In this document: in pieces, positions 26,359 through 33,935 of the stretch | Numbering within the stretch: position 1 is the first letter of the stretch | How the letters are laid out: each line of letters starts with the position of its first letter | Origin: Butyricimonas synergistica DSM 23225 | Lineage (GTDB): Bacteria > Bacteroidota > Bacteroidia > Bacteroidales > Marinifilaceae | NCBI RefSeq assembly: GCF_000379665.1 | Contig: NZ_KB903360.1 | Coordinates: forward strand, 560,175 to 624,174 | Direction of reading: 5' to 3' | Length of the DNA stretch: 64,000 nucleotides | Program-made: the position numbers and the translations under genes | The notes under the pieces: generated by a model | What the model was told of the DNA's origin: nothing | Seen by the model: the letters and a program-made list of their open reading frames with translations, nothing else | Database searches by the model: none

Positions 26359-27144
26359 TTATTCTTCAGTAGTAGCTTTTGCCTCTACTTCTGCTACTTC
26401 CTCTTGAATTTCTTCTTTTTCAGCGCCTTTCTTGTCGCCTTCTTTTTCTCTCTCGGCTTTTCTTTCGCTCAATCCTTCTTTAATAGCATCAGCTACGTTC
26501 CCGATAATCAAAGAGATAGAAGTTGAAGCGTCATCATTAGCCGGAATCACGAAGTCGATTCCTTCCGGGCTGGAGTTCGTGTCCACGATAGCGAACACGG
26601 GTATTCCAAGAGCGTTAGCTTCTTTTACCGCGATATATTCCTTCATCACGTCAACAACGAAAAGAGCGGCAGGAAGACGAGTCAGGTCAGCGATGCTGCC
26701 CAAGTTCTTTTCCAATTTTGCTCTTTGACGAGAGATCTGGAGTTTTTCCCGTTTTGAAAGGTGAGCGAAAGTACCGTCTTTTTCCATTTTGTCAATGGTG
26801 GTCATTTTCTTCACGGCTTTCCGGATGGTCGGGAAGTTGGTCAACATACCGCCCGGCCATCTTTCAGTCACGTACGGCATATTGATATTTGAAATTTTTT
26901 CAGCAACAATGTCCTTAGCCTGTTTCTTTGTTGCAACAAACAGAATTCTTCTGCCTGATTTAGCTATTTGTTTCAAGGCTGCACTTGCCTTGTCCAACAT
27001 GATAGCGGTTTTGTTCAGGTCAATAATGTGGATATCATTACGCTCCATGAAAATATACGGAGCCATTTTCGGATTCCATTTACGGGTAAGGTGTCCAAAG
27101 TGACAACCTGCATTTAATAATTCGTCGAAATTCGTTTTTGACAT
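26359..27144 (-). CDS. rpsB: 30S ribosomal protein S2
   Basis: The 261-residue protein has the S2 core from FDELLNAGCHFGHLTRKWNP to IPANDDASTSISLI and then a charged C-terminal tail (about 226-261, lysine and glutamate) longer than in E. coli, a feature I associate with Bacteroidota. It lies upstream of tsf and about 92 bp after rpsI, so the four translation genes rplM-rpsI-rpsB-tsf are in a row on one strand. Whether rpsB has its own promoter in that gap is unclear. Confidence 0.97.
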   Translation of the reverse strand: MSKTNFDELLNAGCHFGHLTRKWNPKMAPYIFMERNDIHIIDLNKTAIMLDKASAALKQIAKSGRRILFVATKKQAKDIVAEKISNINMPYVTERWPGGMLTNFPTIRKAVKKMTTIDKMEKDGTFAHLSKREKLQISRQRAKLEKNLGSIADLTRLPAALFVVDVMKEYIAVKEANALGIPVFAIVDTNSSPEGIDFVIPANDDASTSISLIIGNVADAIKEGLSERKAEREKEGDKKGAEKEEIQEEVAEVEAKATTEE

Positions 27145-27236
27145 TTGTGTCTTTTTTTAAGTTTACATTCTTAAATTTGCTCAATTGCCGGGTAGTTCTC
27201 GAGAGAAGTCCCGCCAATTTAGATACTAAACTCTGA
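27145..27236 (-). other. rpsI-rpsB gap with hairpin, possible rpsB leader
   Basis: The gap contains a hairpin built on CGGG and CCCG around TTCT-CGAG-AGAA (about 27188-27213). The minus strand lacks a clear TAnnTTTG box. The hairpin could belong to an S2-responsive leader or simply shape the polycistronic message. Confidence 0.25.
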
Positions 27237-27623
27237 TTAACGTTTAGAGAATTGGAATCTCTTACGTGCGCCCGGACGTCCCGGTTTCTTACGCTCAACT
27301 TCGCGCGGGTCTCTGGTCATGAAGCCTGCCGCTCTCAATTTAGATTTGTCCTCGGCGTTGATTTTCACCAATGCTCTGGCGATACCTAAACGTAAAGCTT
27401 CAGCCTGTCCGTTAAAACCACCTCCAACAAGGTTTACTTTGATGTCATATTGTCCGGCAACGCCTAATAATTCAAGCGGTTGTTTTACAATAAATTGGAG
27501 GGTAGGCAACGTGAAATATTCTTCCAAGCTCTTTTTGTTGATCGTGATATTGCCTTTTCCTTCGTTAAGATAAACACGGGCTACCGCGCTTTTTCTTCTA
27601 CCTACTGTATTTACTACTTCCAT
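27237..27623 (-). CDS. rpsI: 30S ribosomal protein S9
   Basis: The 128-residue protein has the N-terminal [17 protein letters not shown] of S9, a [19 protein letters not shown] block near 68-86, and the basic C-terminal tail ending in FQFSKR, whose last arginine reaches the P-site tRNA anticodon in bacterial ribosomes. It lies 6 bp after rplM, the universal bacterial pairing. Confidence 0.98.
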   Translation of the reverse strand: MEVVNTVGRRKSAVARVYLNEGKGNITINKKSLEEYFTLPTLQFIVKQPLELLGVAGQYDIKVNLVGGGFNGQAEALRLGIARALVKINAEDKSKLRAAGFMTRDPREVERKKPGRPGARKRFQFSKR

Positions 27624-27629
27624 ACCTTG

Positions 27630-28085
27630 TTATTTAAGTGTATTTATATCGATTACTTTCGGCTGTTGTGATTCATGTTTATGCTCCGGTCCCACGAACA
27701 GGTGCATATTTTTGAATACAGCTCGACCAAGGCGGTTCTTCGGAAGCATACCTCTCACGGCATGTTCAAGTATTCTCTCGGGGAAACGAACCATCTCTTG
27801 TGCGGGAGTTGAAGTTCTTTGTCCTCCGGGATACTGCGTGTGTCTACGATACACTTTGTCGGTTAATTTCTTTCCAGTGAAGACTACTTTCTCCACGTTG
27901 ATAATGATTACATTGTCTCCGCAATCTACATGGGGAGTGTAACTGGGTTTGTACTTGCCTCTCAACAGTTTCGCAACTTTAGCGGCAAGACGTCCCACAA
28001 CTTGATTCTCAGCGTCAATCACAATCCATTCTTTTTGGGCTGTGGCTTTGTTGACGTAAGTTGTTTTGTAACTAATCTGATCCAC
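27630..28085 (-). CDS. rplM: 50S ribosomal protein L13
   Basis: The 151-residue protein contains the L13 core: WIVIDAENQVVGRLAAKVA, then a KVVFTGKKLTDKVYRRHTQY segment near 68-87 and the GMLPKNRLGRAVFKNMHLF signature near 112-130. It leads the rplM-rpsI-rpsB-tsf row. A well-formed promoter lies about 190 bp upstream, so the transcript begins with a long untranslated leader. Confidence 0.98.
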   Translation of the reverse strand: MDQISYKTTYVNKATAQKEWIVIDAENQVVGRLAAKVAKLLRGKYKPSYTPHVDCGDNVIIINVEKVVFTGKKLTDKVYRRHTQYPGGQRTSTPAQEMVRFPERILEHAVRGMLPKNRLGRAVFKNMHLFVGPEHKHESQQPKVIDINTLK

Positions 28086-28270
28086 TTCTTTTTTAATTTA
28101 TTATTAAACTTCTGTTTGTATTTTTTCGTGGTTACTCTCGCGTCCTTTCATCCGGTTAAAAACAACGAGGTTTATCGGGCAAACTATTAGTTTTCAACGG
28201 AATCAGAAGCATCACGGGGAGCATGGCTAAGGTATTCCTCGCGAATTTTCGAGCATTCCACTCCAAAATG
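28086..28270 (-). promoter_or_regulatory. Long 5' leader of rplM operon (candidate ribosomal-protein leader RNA)
   Basis: From the inferred transcription start near 28270 to the rplM ATG there are about 185 nt without a coding frame. Complementary CCTCG and CGAG blocks and a CTCG...CGAG hairpin near the 5' end make folding likely. Autoregulation of L13 operons through leader RNAs is known in bacteria, so this may bind L13 or S9. The structure is inferred. Confidence 0.4.
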
Positions 28271-28275
28271 AGGGG

Positions 28276-28306
28276 CAAAAGTACACAAAAATCTTTGAAC
28301 TCCAAA
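28276..28306 (-). promoter_or_regulatory. Promoter of rplM-rpsI-rpsB-tsf
   Basis: On the minus strand a -33 TTTG (28303-28306) is followed after exactly 19 bp by TACTTTTG (28276-28283), a full match to the Bacteroidota consensus TTTG-N19-TAnnTTTG. Confidence 0.8.
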
Positions 28307-28731
28307 ACATTCCGTGAAAATTCGAGGGCGAAGTGGGGGCGGTGGCAAATGTTTTATGTTGAAAATTGTATGACGTTCTACCCGGTACCTATTTTAATTC
28401 GGTAACAATTGGGTATGAATTCCGGTTCACTACCGTTTATAATATTTTAGTTCAGCTTTATAAATACTATATGAACGCTATTTATAATAGGGTTCATATA
28501 GGGTTCGTATAGCGTTTCTATAGCGTTCATTACGGAAGTGAACCGGAATTCATACGAAAATTATATTGTATTCCGGTAGGATTTCTTACTGTTTTGAGTT
28601 TTTATTGGAACTGTCATTGTTGTTTTATATATCCCAAGATGGGTTGAGCGGGTGACAATAAAAGAGGGAAAAATTAGCCCGTTGCTTTTTGGGAAGAAAG
28701 GTATCTTGGGTTCTCGGAGAGAGTGCGGTTG
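28307..28731. other. Intergenic stretch carrying repeat element A, no gene found
   Basis: About 425 bp between the rplM promoter and the DUF4249 remnant hold no credible coding frame. The middle is filled by the inverted-repeat element at 28413-28555; the remainder shows nothing I can assign. Confidence 0.6.
28413..28555. repeat. Intergenic element A: inverted repeats plus 11-bp repeats around a hairpin
   Basis: Outer arms of 23 bp (28413-28435 and 28533-28555) pair with one mismatch. Between them, ATATGAAC-g-CTATT-tat-AATAG-g-GTTCATAT forms a hairpin with a single G-G mismatch. To its right stand four degenerate 11-bp units of the type GTTCATATAGG. A related element with the same hairpin core lies at 61811-61875. 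Confidence 0.75.
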
Positions 28732-28875
28732 TTAATTGAATCTCTCTTTGGGGATGAATTTATTGCATTTTGTGTAGCAGGTGAAGATGCCCATAGCCCC
28801 TTGTATGTTGCCGACGAGGGGGACGGGAGTCGTGATGCTCCCCTGGTTGGCTAGTTTCACGAGATAACCTTTCAT
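28732..28875 (-). pseudogene. C-terminal remnant of a DUF4249 gene
   Basis: A 47-codon minus-strand frame ends in KFIPKERFN and a stop; residues 9-40 (ANQGSITTPVPLVGNIQGAM onward) equal the C-terminus of the intact DUF4249 protein at 33123-33929. At the DNA level 28751-28851 is identical to 33142-33242 except for one base. The upstream part of the gene is missing, replaced by unrelated sequence with stops. It lies in the same orientation as the intact copy and on the other side of the ML/giant locus. Confidence 0.85.
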
Positions 28876-29036
28876 CAGGTTCGGGAACTAGGGATGCCAA
28901 GTGCGGGAATTGTTTTTCCCTCCTGCGCTTTTGGGCGTATACCAAATTCCGCTAATAGCATCTTTTCGTAGTATTTTCTATCCCAGGTTATTTGTAATAA
29001 TGTTTGTAAAATAGTTTAAGATGATAAAAAAGGAAT

Positions 29037-29067
29037 AAAATGGAGCTCATTGAATAAGCTCCATTTT
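29037..29067 (-). terminator. Intrinsic terminator after ML-like gene
   Basis: An 11-bp perfect stem (AAAATGGAGCT and complement) with a 9-nt loop sits 28 bp after the stop of the 149-residue gene and is followed on the minus strand by a T-rich tract. Confidence 0.8.
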
Positions 29068-29094
29068 GGTTATATGAATCAGTATATTATCATG

Positions 29095-29544
29095 TTAAAA
29101 ATCAGTGAGATCAAGTAAGTCAATGGTAAATTTTCCTCCTCCAAGGGGTGAATTTGTTTGGTCATATACAATTAGATCTAGCTCGAAACTTATAGGAGGC
29201 ATGTTTGGGTTGAAATTTAAAGTTATTTCTAGTATGATGCGTTCACCTATTTTGTGGGGAAAGCTCGAAAGGTGACCTGCATCGGGTATTGGAATATTGA
29301 CAGATGCACCCAAAATATGGGCGATACCTTTTACGGAAGGAAATATAACTTCATGTGGGGCGATCATTTCTACGATAATGCTTGTGGATCCTCCTGGGTA
29401 CGATACAATAGTATGTTCGTCAACTCCGTCAGGTGCAAAGACATAATCAAATGGAGGGATGTTGTCTATAGCCCAAGGTTGAAAGCTATAAGAAAATGTT
29501 CCAGTTAAAAGTAAAATGGAGAGTAAGGTAATGTATTTTTTCAT
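29095..29544 (-). CDS. Secreted ML-like (MD-2/NPC2 lipid-recognition fold) protein, diverged
   Basis: The 149-residue protein has a signal peptide (MKKYITLLSILLLTGTFSYS) and a single small beta-sandwich-like domain. The stretch VKGIAHILGASVNIPIPDAG lines up with the GILxGVPVPxP segment of NPC2, and MPPISFELDLIVYDQTN plus GKFTIDL with the closing strands of ML proteins. Similarity is weaker than for the protein at 62212, and I rely partly on shared context: each stands next to a giant ABC-2/M1-like gene. It has no cysteines in the mature part. It is divergent from the giant gene (about 207 bp between starts) and probably binds a lipid in the periplasm or outside the cell. Confidence 0.5.
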   Translation of the reverse strand: MKKYITLLSILLLTGTFSYSFQPWAIDNIPPFDYVFAPDGVDEHTIVSYPGGSTSIIVEMIAPHEVIFPSVKGIAHILGASVNIPIPDAGHLSSFPHKIGERIILEITLNFNPNMPPISFELDLIVYDQTNSPLGGGKFTIDLLDLTDF

Positions 29545-29728
29545 AATGGTATTTTAATAAGAAACTAGATTCGTGATATTTGGGAGTTATGCTCGGATAT
29601 AAATCTATGGGAGATTAAAGTGTGGAGGTTCGTTCATGATGTTTTTAATTAGTAAAAATTGACAGATGAAATAATACGAAAAAAACATAATTAATCAATG
29701 TAAAAAGAATAGTTTAATCAAGTTTTTT

Positions 29729-29736
29729 TATTTTTG
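29729..29736 (+). promoter_or_regulatory. Candidate -7 element of giant gene 1
   Basis: TATTTTTG matches TAnnTTTG and lies 16 bp before the ATG at 29752, implying a very short leader. A -33 TTTG is not evident. Confidence 0.35.
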
Positions 29737-29751
29737 AAGAAAATGTATTTT

Positions 29752-32700
29752 ATGAATCTTTATAGGTTGAATATTGTTACAACGTATAGTTGTAAATTGT
29801 TGACAAGGAGTATTTTGTTCCGAATTTTCCTGTTCGTGTCATGTTGTTTTATTTTGTTTTTCCAATTGTATTACCAGAGTTCTTTGTTTGGTAGAAATAT
29901 GTCGGGAATGTTTTCCTTGGATTCTTTTATTCCATTCATGAATTTTTATTTGTTGGTGCTTTTTCAAACAATTGCCATTATTTTCTTGTCTGTAAATGTT
30001 TTAAATAGGAAGAATGGATTAGATACTGCAGATACTTTTTATTGTCGTTCGGAAAGTAACACGGAATATGTTTGGGGGATGTGTCTAGGAATTATTCGTG
30101 CATTTCTTTTGACCGCAGTAGGTTTCGCGATTATTTCTGGCGTGATACAATCTTTTTTTAGTTTGACCCATTTAAATATATTGCTGTATATATTTTATTT
30201 GTTGTTGTTTTTCTTGCCTTCGTTGGTTTTTGCACTTGGTTTTTTCGTGTTTCTTTCTGTTCTGTTGCGGAATAGTATATTGATAGTGCTGTTATTTTTA
30301 CTTTTAGGATTAGGGGTGTTTTGTATTGAAGGGACGAGATATGGTGTTTTCGATTTTTTAGCCCTTAAATTGCCTAACACATTTTCGGAGGTAATGGGTT
30401 TCCCGAATATGAGTGAATACGTTTTACAACGGGTGTGTTGGTTATTTCTGGGGTTAGGTTTTATTCATTTGACAACTATTTTTTTTGATCGTATTCCCAA
30501 TAATCCGAAGAGAAAACGGAAAATCTTAGGGTCTATTTTGCTACTTGGCATTGGTGTTTTCACGGGAGCTGCCTTTTGTTTGATGCGTTGTAAAATTTCC
30601 TCGGAACGTCAACAATTTGCACGTGTGTACGATAAGTATTCGCGAATGGAGAATGTCACGATGCTTGAACAGAACATACAATACAAACAAGAAGGAACAA
30701 AGATGGATATCTTGACGAGTCTTTTCGTGCAAAATCAGATAGGGCAGGTTCTTGATAGTTTCATATTGTATTTGAACCCGGCACTTGAGGTTGTTTCGTT
30801 GAAGAGTGACGGTCGGGATGTTGCATTTGAGCGAGAGGGGCAAGTCATTCGAGTTCAAAAAAATCTTGCTCCCAATGATTCAATCGGTTTACAGTTAAAA
30901 TACGGGGGAAAGATCAATGGAAATGTTTGTTATTTGGATGTTCCGGGTAAAGACATAGAGGATCCTGGGATGAACGGGCGATTCCCATTCTATTTCGGGA
31001 AGAATTATTATTTTCTGAATGCTGATTTTACTTTATTGATTCCTGAAGTTTTATGGTATCCGGTGGCACATCCGCCCGTGAATCCAAGTTCCCCGTATAG
31101 TGTGCCTAGAGATTATGTGCGTTTTACATTGGACGTGATTAATCCTGGAAATAGAACAGTTATATCACAAGGGGAGGAAACGCGGGGGGAAGATCATGTG
31201 TTATTTCGTAATTCTTCCAAGATGCAAGGGATTTCTCTTTGTATGGGGGATTATAAAACGACATCTATGACAGTGGATTCCGTAACTTATACATTGAACT
31301 TGTTTAAAAAGCATATTTCGATTTTAGATTGGTTTTCAAATATAGATTCTTGTTTTCTTGCCAGTTGTTTGAGGAATTATATGGATGAGAAGGAGAATGA
31401 ATTAAACCGGGTTTACCCGTTTGAACGTTTGATTTTGACGGAGGTTCCCGTGTCATTTGCATCTTATATTAGGAATGGAAATGATAAAACAGAATTTGTA
31501 CAACCAGAATTGGTGTTTTTGCCGGAAAAGGGGGTAGGAATAAGAGCAAAAAAAGGAAAATTGTCCAGCCGGGGATTTACAGCATTGTTGGATAAGTATT
31601 TTTTTGATTATCATTCTAAAGAGTTGGGGATGTTTGAGAATGTTTTTGGTTCTCTATGGAAAAAAGAAGTGAATTTCGCGTCGTATTTTTATAAGGAATA
31701 CGATTACGATAATTATTTAACTCCCCATAATCCATACCGTCTTTCATCGCTATTCCTGCCTCATACTTTTATGGTGAGTGATGAATATCCATGTATGAAT
31801 ATTATTGCCCATTTGGCACTGAGAGGTAAGGGAATGGATGAGTTAAATGATTACGCTTATACCCGGGATGCTTTAAATTATTTATCGTCGAATAGTTTAA
31901 GTGATGCTTTAAGTGACAAGGGGCTTGCTGCTCCCGTGTTGTTCAAAATATTGGCATTGAAATCCAGGCAGTTTATAAATATGGCGTCAGCGGTTTGTGG
32001 TGTGCCTAATGATTCGGTAATCTCTTTTGTGGGGAGTTATATGGATAAACACAAGTTTGAAAATTGTTCTTTTTCGCATTTTTGCAAGCATTTTAATAGG
32101 CGTTTTCAGGTAGAATTAGCGGATTATTTAGAGCTTTGGTTTAATCAAAGAGGTTTGCCTAATTTGATTGTTCGGGATTGTTTTGTCCGGTTGATTAGAA
32201 GTTCGGGAGAGAGCGGTAGCGGCAATCCTTTGTATGTCCAGTTTAAAGTGTATAATGATAGTGATGTGGATGGAGTTGTTTCCGTGGAGGCTGTTAAAGG
32301 CAACGCCGCCAGTATGTTTATGATTTTTGCGGAGGCTGTTTCAAATGATCCAAATTTTTCTTTTAACCGACATTACTATGTCAAGGCGGGAACGGGATTA
32401 GACGTGGCATTTGTTTTAACAGCCTCTACCCGGTTGGTCATAAACACAAATCTTTCAAACAATATTCCCGTATCATTGTCATTTCATGAGGATATGAATG
32501 CGGATGTCATGGATTATTCTGAATATATACATACTGTTAATAGGGAAGAATTTTACGGGAGTACCGATGAGGTTCTTGTCGATAATAGGGATACTAGTTT
32601 TAACATGGTTCATCCTTATTGGCCGAAACTTAAGGATTTGTTTGTTGAGAATAATAGGAATTATCCCAAGTACAAAAGTGAGGTGATGGTGGTTCAACCG

Positions 32701-33120
32701 CCCAAGGCATGGGAGGAATATATTAGTTATGATGCGTACGGGGATATCGTGAAAAGTGCTGTATGTTGTGAGGCTGGAAGCGGGGGATCTCGAATAGAGT
32801 GGTATGCAAGTATAGAGAAGGAGGGAACTTATGAATTGTTTGTTCATATCCCTAATATTGTTTTTATACAGGATGGTAAAGCTAGTGTGTCGGATCAGAA
32901 TCGTGTTATAGAACAAGAATATTTGATTAGTTGTGAAAATGGTAAAGAAATTCGATTAGAAAAGAATATTGCTGGGCAAAAAGGATGGCTCTCTCTAGGG
33001 AAATATAATTATTCTTCCGGGCTACATCATATTTTCTTGACTAATAAGGGAAGATCAAAACAATCTATTGTTGGGGATGCCGTGAAATGGGTTTATGGGG
33101 AAGACAGGATTGCAAAGTAG
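29752..33120 (+). CDS. Giant ABC-2 permease / degenerate M1-peptidase-like fusion protein, copy 1
   Basis: The 1,122-residue protein has about six or seven membrane helices in residues 20-285 (ABC-2-permease-like), then a periplasmic region. Residues about 300-520 resemble the M1 N-terminal beta domain; the next part has VQPELVFLPEKG where M1 enzymes have their GxMEN block, but no HExxH zinc motif, and ADYLELWFNQRGLPNLIV matches the M1 C-terminal edge. The last 110 residues (EKEGTYELFVHIP, GWLSLGKYNYSSGLHHIFL, VGDAVKWVYG) look like a golvesin/Xly-type carbohydrate-binding domain. The start at 29752 was chosen because K15, R19 and F23 then align without gaps with both paralogues. An ATP-binding subunit is not adjacent. 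The gene is A+T-rich. I infer an envelope role that may involve the neighbouring ML protein. Confidence 0.82.
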   Translation: MNLYRLNIVTTYSCKLLTRSILFRIFLFVSCCFILFFQLYYQSSLFGRNMSGMFSLDSFIPFMNFYLLVLFQTIAIIFLSVNVLNRKNGLDTADTFYCRSESNTEYVWGMCLGIIRAFLLTAVGFAIISGVIQSFFSLTHLNILLYIFYLLLFFLPSLVFALGFFVFLSVLLRNSILIVLLFLLLGLGVFCIEGTRYGVFDFLALKLPNTFSEVMGFPNMSEYVLQRVCWLFLGLGFIHLTTIFFDRIPNNPKRKRKILGSILLLGIGVFTGAAFCLMRCKISSERQQFARVYDKYSRMENVTMLEQNIQYKQEGTKMDILTSLFVQNQIGQVLDSFILYLNPALEVVSLKSDGRDVAFEREGQVIRVQKNLAPNDSIGLQLKYGGKINGNVCYLDVPGKDIEDPGMNGRFPFYFGKNYYFLNADFTLLIPEVLWYPVAHPPVNPSSPYSVPRDYVRFTLDVINPGNRTVISQGEETRGEDHVLFRNSSKMQGISLCMGDYKTTSMTVDSVTYTLNLFKKHISILDWFSNIDSCFLASCLRNYMDEKENELNRVYPFERLILTEVPVSFASYIRNGNDKTEFVQPELVFLPEKGVGIRAKKGKLSSRGFTALLDKYFFDYHSKELGMFENVFGSLWKKEVNFASYFYKEYDYDNYLTPHNPYRLSSLFLPHTFMVSDEYPCMNIIAHLALRGKGMDELNDYAYTRDALNYLSSNSLSDALSDKGLAAPVLFKILALKSRQFINMASAVCGVPNDSVISFVGSYMDKHKFENCSFSHFCKHFNRRFQVELADYLELWFNQRGLPNLIVRDCFVRLIRSSGESGSGNPLYVQFKVYNDSDVDGVVSVEAVKGNAASMFMIFAEAVSNDPNFSFNRHYYVKAGTGLDVAFVLTASTRLVINTNLSNNIPVSLSFHEDMNADVMDYSEYIHTVNREEFYGSTDEVLVDNRDTSFNMVHPYWPKLKDLFVENNRNYPKYKSEVMVVQPPKAWEEYISYDAYGDIVKSAVCCEAGSGGSRIEWYASIEKEGTYELFVHIPNIVFIQDGKASVSDQNRVIEQEYLISCENGKEIRLEKNIAGQKGWLSLGKYNYSSGLHHIFLTNKGRSKQSIVGDAVKWVYGEDRIAK

Positions 33121-33122
33121 TG

Positions 33123-33929
33123 TTATTGGAATTTTTCTCTTGGGATGAATTTATTGCATTTCGTGTAGCAGGTGAAGATGCCCATAGCCCCTTGTATGTT
33201 GCCGACGAGGGGGACGGGAGTCGTGATGCTCCCCTGGTTGGCGCTGTTTGCCTCGTAGAGGGAAATTTGATAATTGTAGCAGTCCTCAGTGATGCGCATC
33301 AAGGTGATGAATACCCCGTCGGCTTCCTCGATTTCCTGGCATCTGATTGTTTTTTCGATCGATGCGCCGGGGGAATAGCGGGATAAGTCGAGATAGGTGG
33401 TTTCTTTTTTCAATACCGGGTCGTCACGGTCGCTTTTTCGGGCTTGCATACTGAAAATATAGTAATTCTGCTTGGGGTTGCGGGAAGTTTGAAACGTGAT
33501 TGTCGCGGAATTGTTTGTCCCGGAAACGGAATATGAGGCGATTTCGATGGCATCCGGGACTGCCGTTTTTGCCGTGATATGTTCGTTCTCGGGGGTAAGG
33601 ATGCTCAGGAATAGAGAATCGATCCCGTAGTTTGCCAAGCGGGTCATGTGCTGGTAATTGCCTAGGAAGGAGAGGGTGCCGGGCACGGGTTCCAGGCGAA
33701 TCACGGTGTCGGCTTTGATCGATACGTCCAGATCGACTGCGGCTCCCGGGTCGATGGTTTCGGTGAGGGGGAGTATTTTTGCCGCATTGAGTGTGTAAGA
33801 TTTGTCTGGGATGCAGTAGCACTCGATAAAGTAACCGGAGATGGCTCCCATGTTCTTGATGGGGAGTTCTTCTTCGGGCATACAGGAGAATAAACTCGCG
33901 AGTATTAATATGGAGATCATCTTCCTCAT
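33123..33929 (-). CDS. DUF4249 lipoprotein
   Basis: The 268-residue protein starts with a lipoprotein signal (MRKMISILILASLFSC, cysteine 16) and has the beta-rich DUF4249 domain. In Bacteroidota DUF4249 proteins are found next to TonB-dependent receptors and are thought to be surface partners of the receptor; here the gene follows the receptor by 6 bp, matching that pattern. Its 3' end stops 2 bp from the giant gene's stop on the opposite strand, and its final 101 bp are duplicated at 28751-28851. Ligand unknown. Confidence 0.85.
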   Translation of the reverse strand: MRKMISILILASLFSCMPEEELPIKNMGAISGYFIECYCIPDKSYTLNAAKILPLTETIDPGAAVDLDVSIKADTVIRLEPVPGTLSFLGNYQHMTRLANYGIDSLFLSILTPENEHITAKTAVPDAIEIASYSVSGTNNSATITFQTSRNPKQNYYIFSMQARKSDRDDPVLKKETTYLDLSRYSPGASIEKTIRCQEIEEADGVFITLMRITEDCYNYQISLYEANSANQGSITTPVPLVGNIQGAMGIFTCYTKCNKFIPREKFQ

Positions 33930-33935
33930 ACGTGC

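Noticed and set aside
28876-29036. A longer DUF4249 pseudogene upstream of the remnant
   Set aside because: Beyond 28875 on the minus strand the reading has stops and no similarity to the intact DUF4249 protein that I could see.
29734-29751. Earlier TTG or ATG starts for giant gene 1
   Set aside because: The ATG at 29752 aligns exactly with the N-termini of both paralogues, and the -7 element overlaps the earlier start.
29752-33120. Active M1 aminopeptidase
   Set aside because: No HExxH or downstream glutamate was found in either complete copy.
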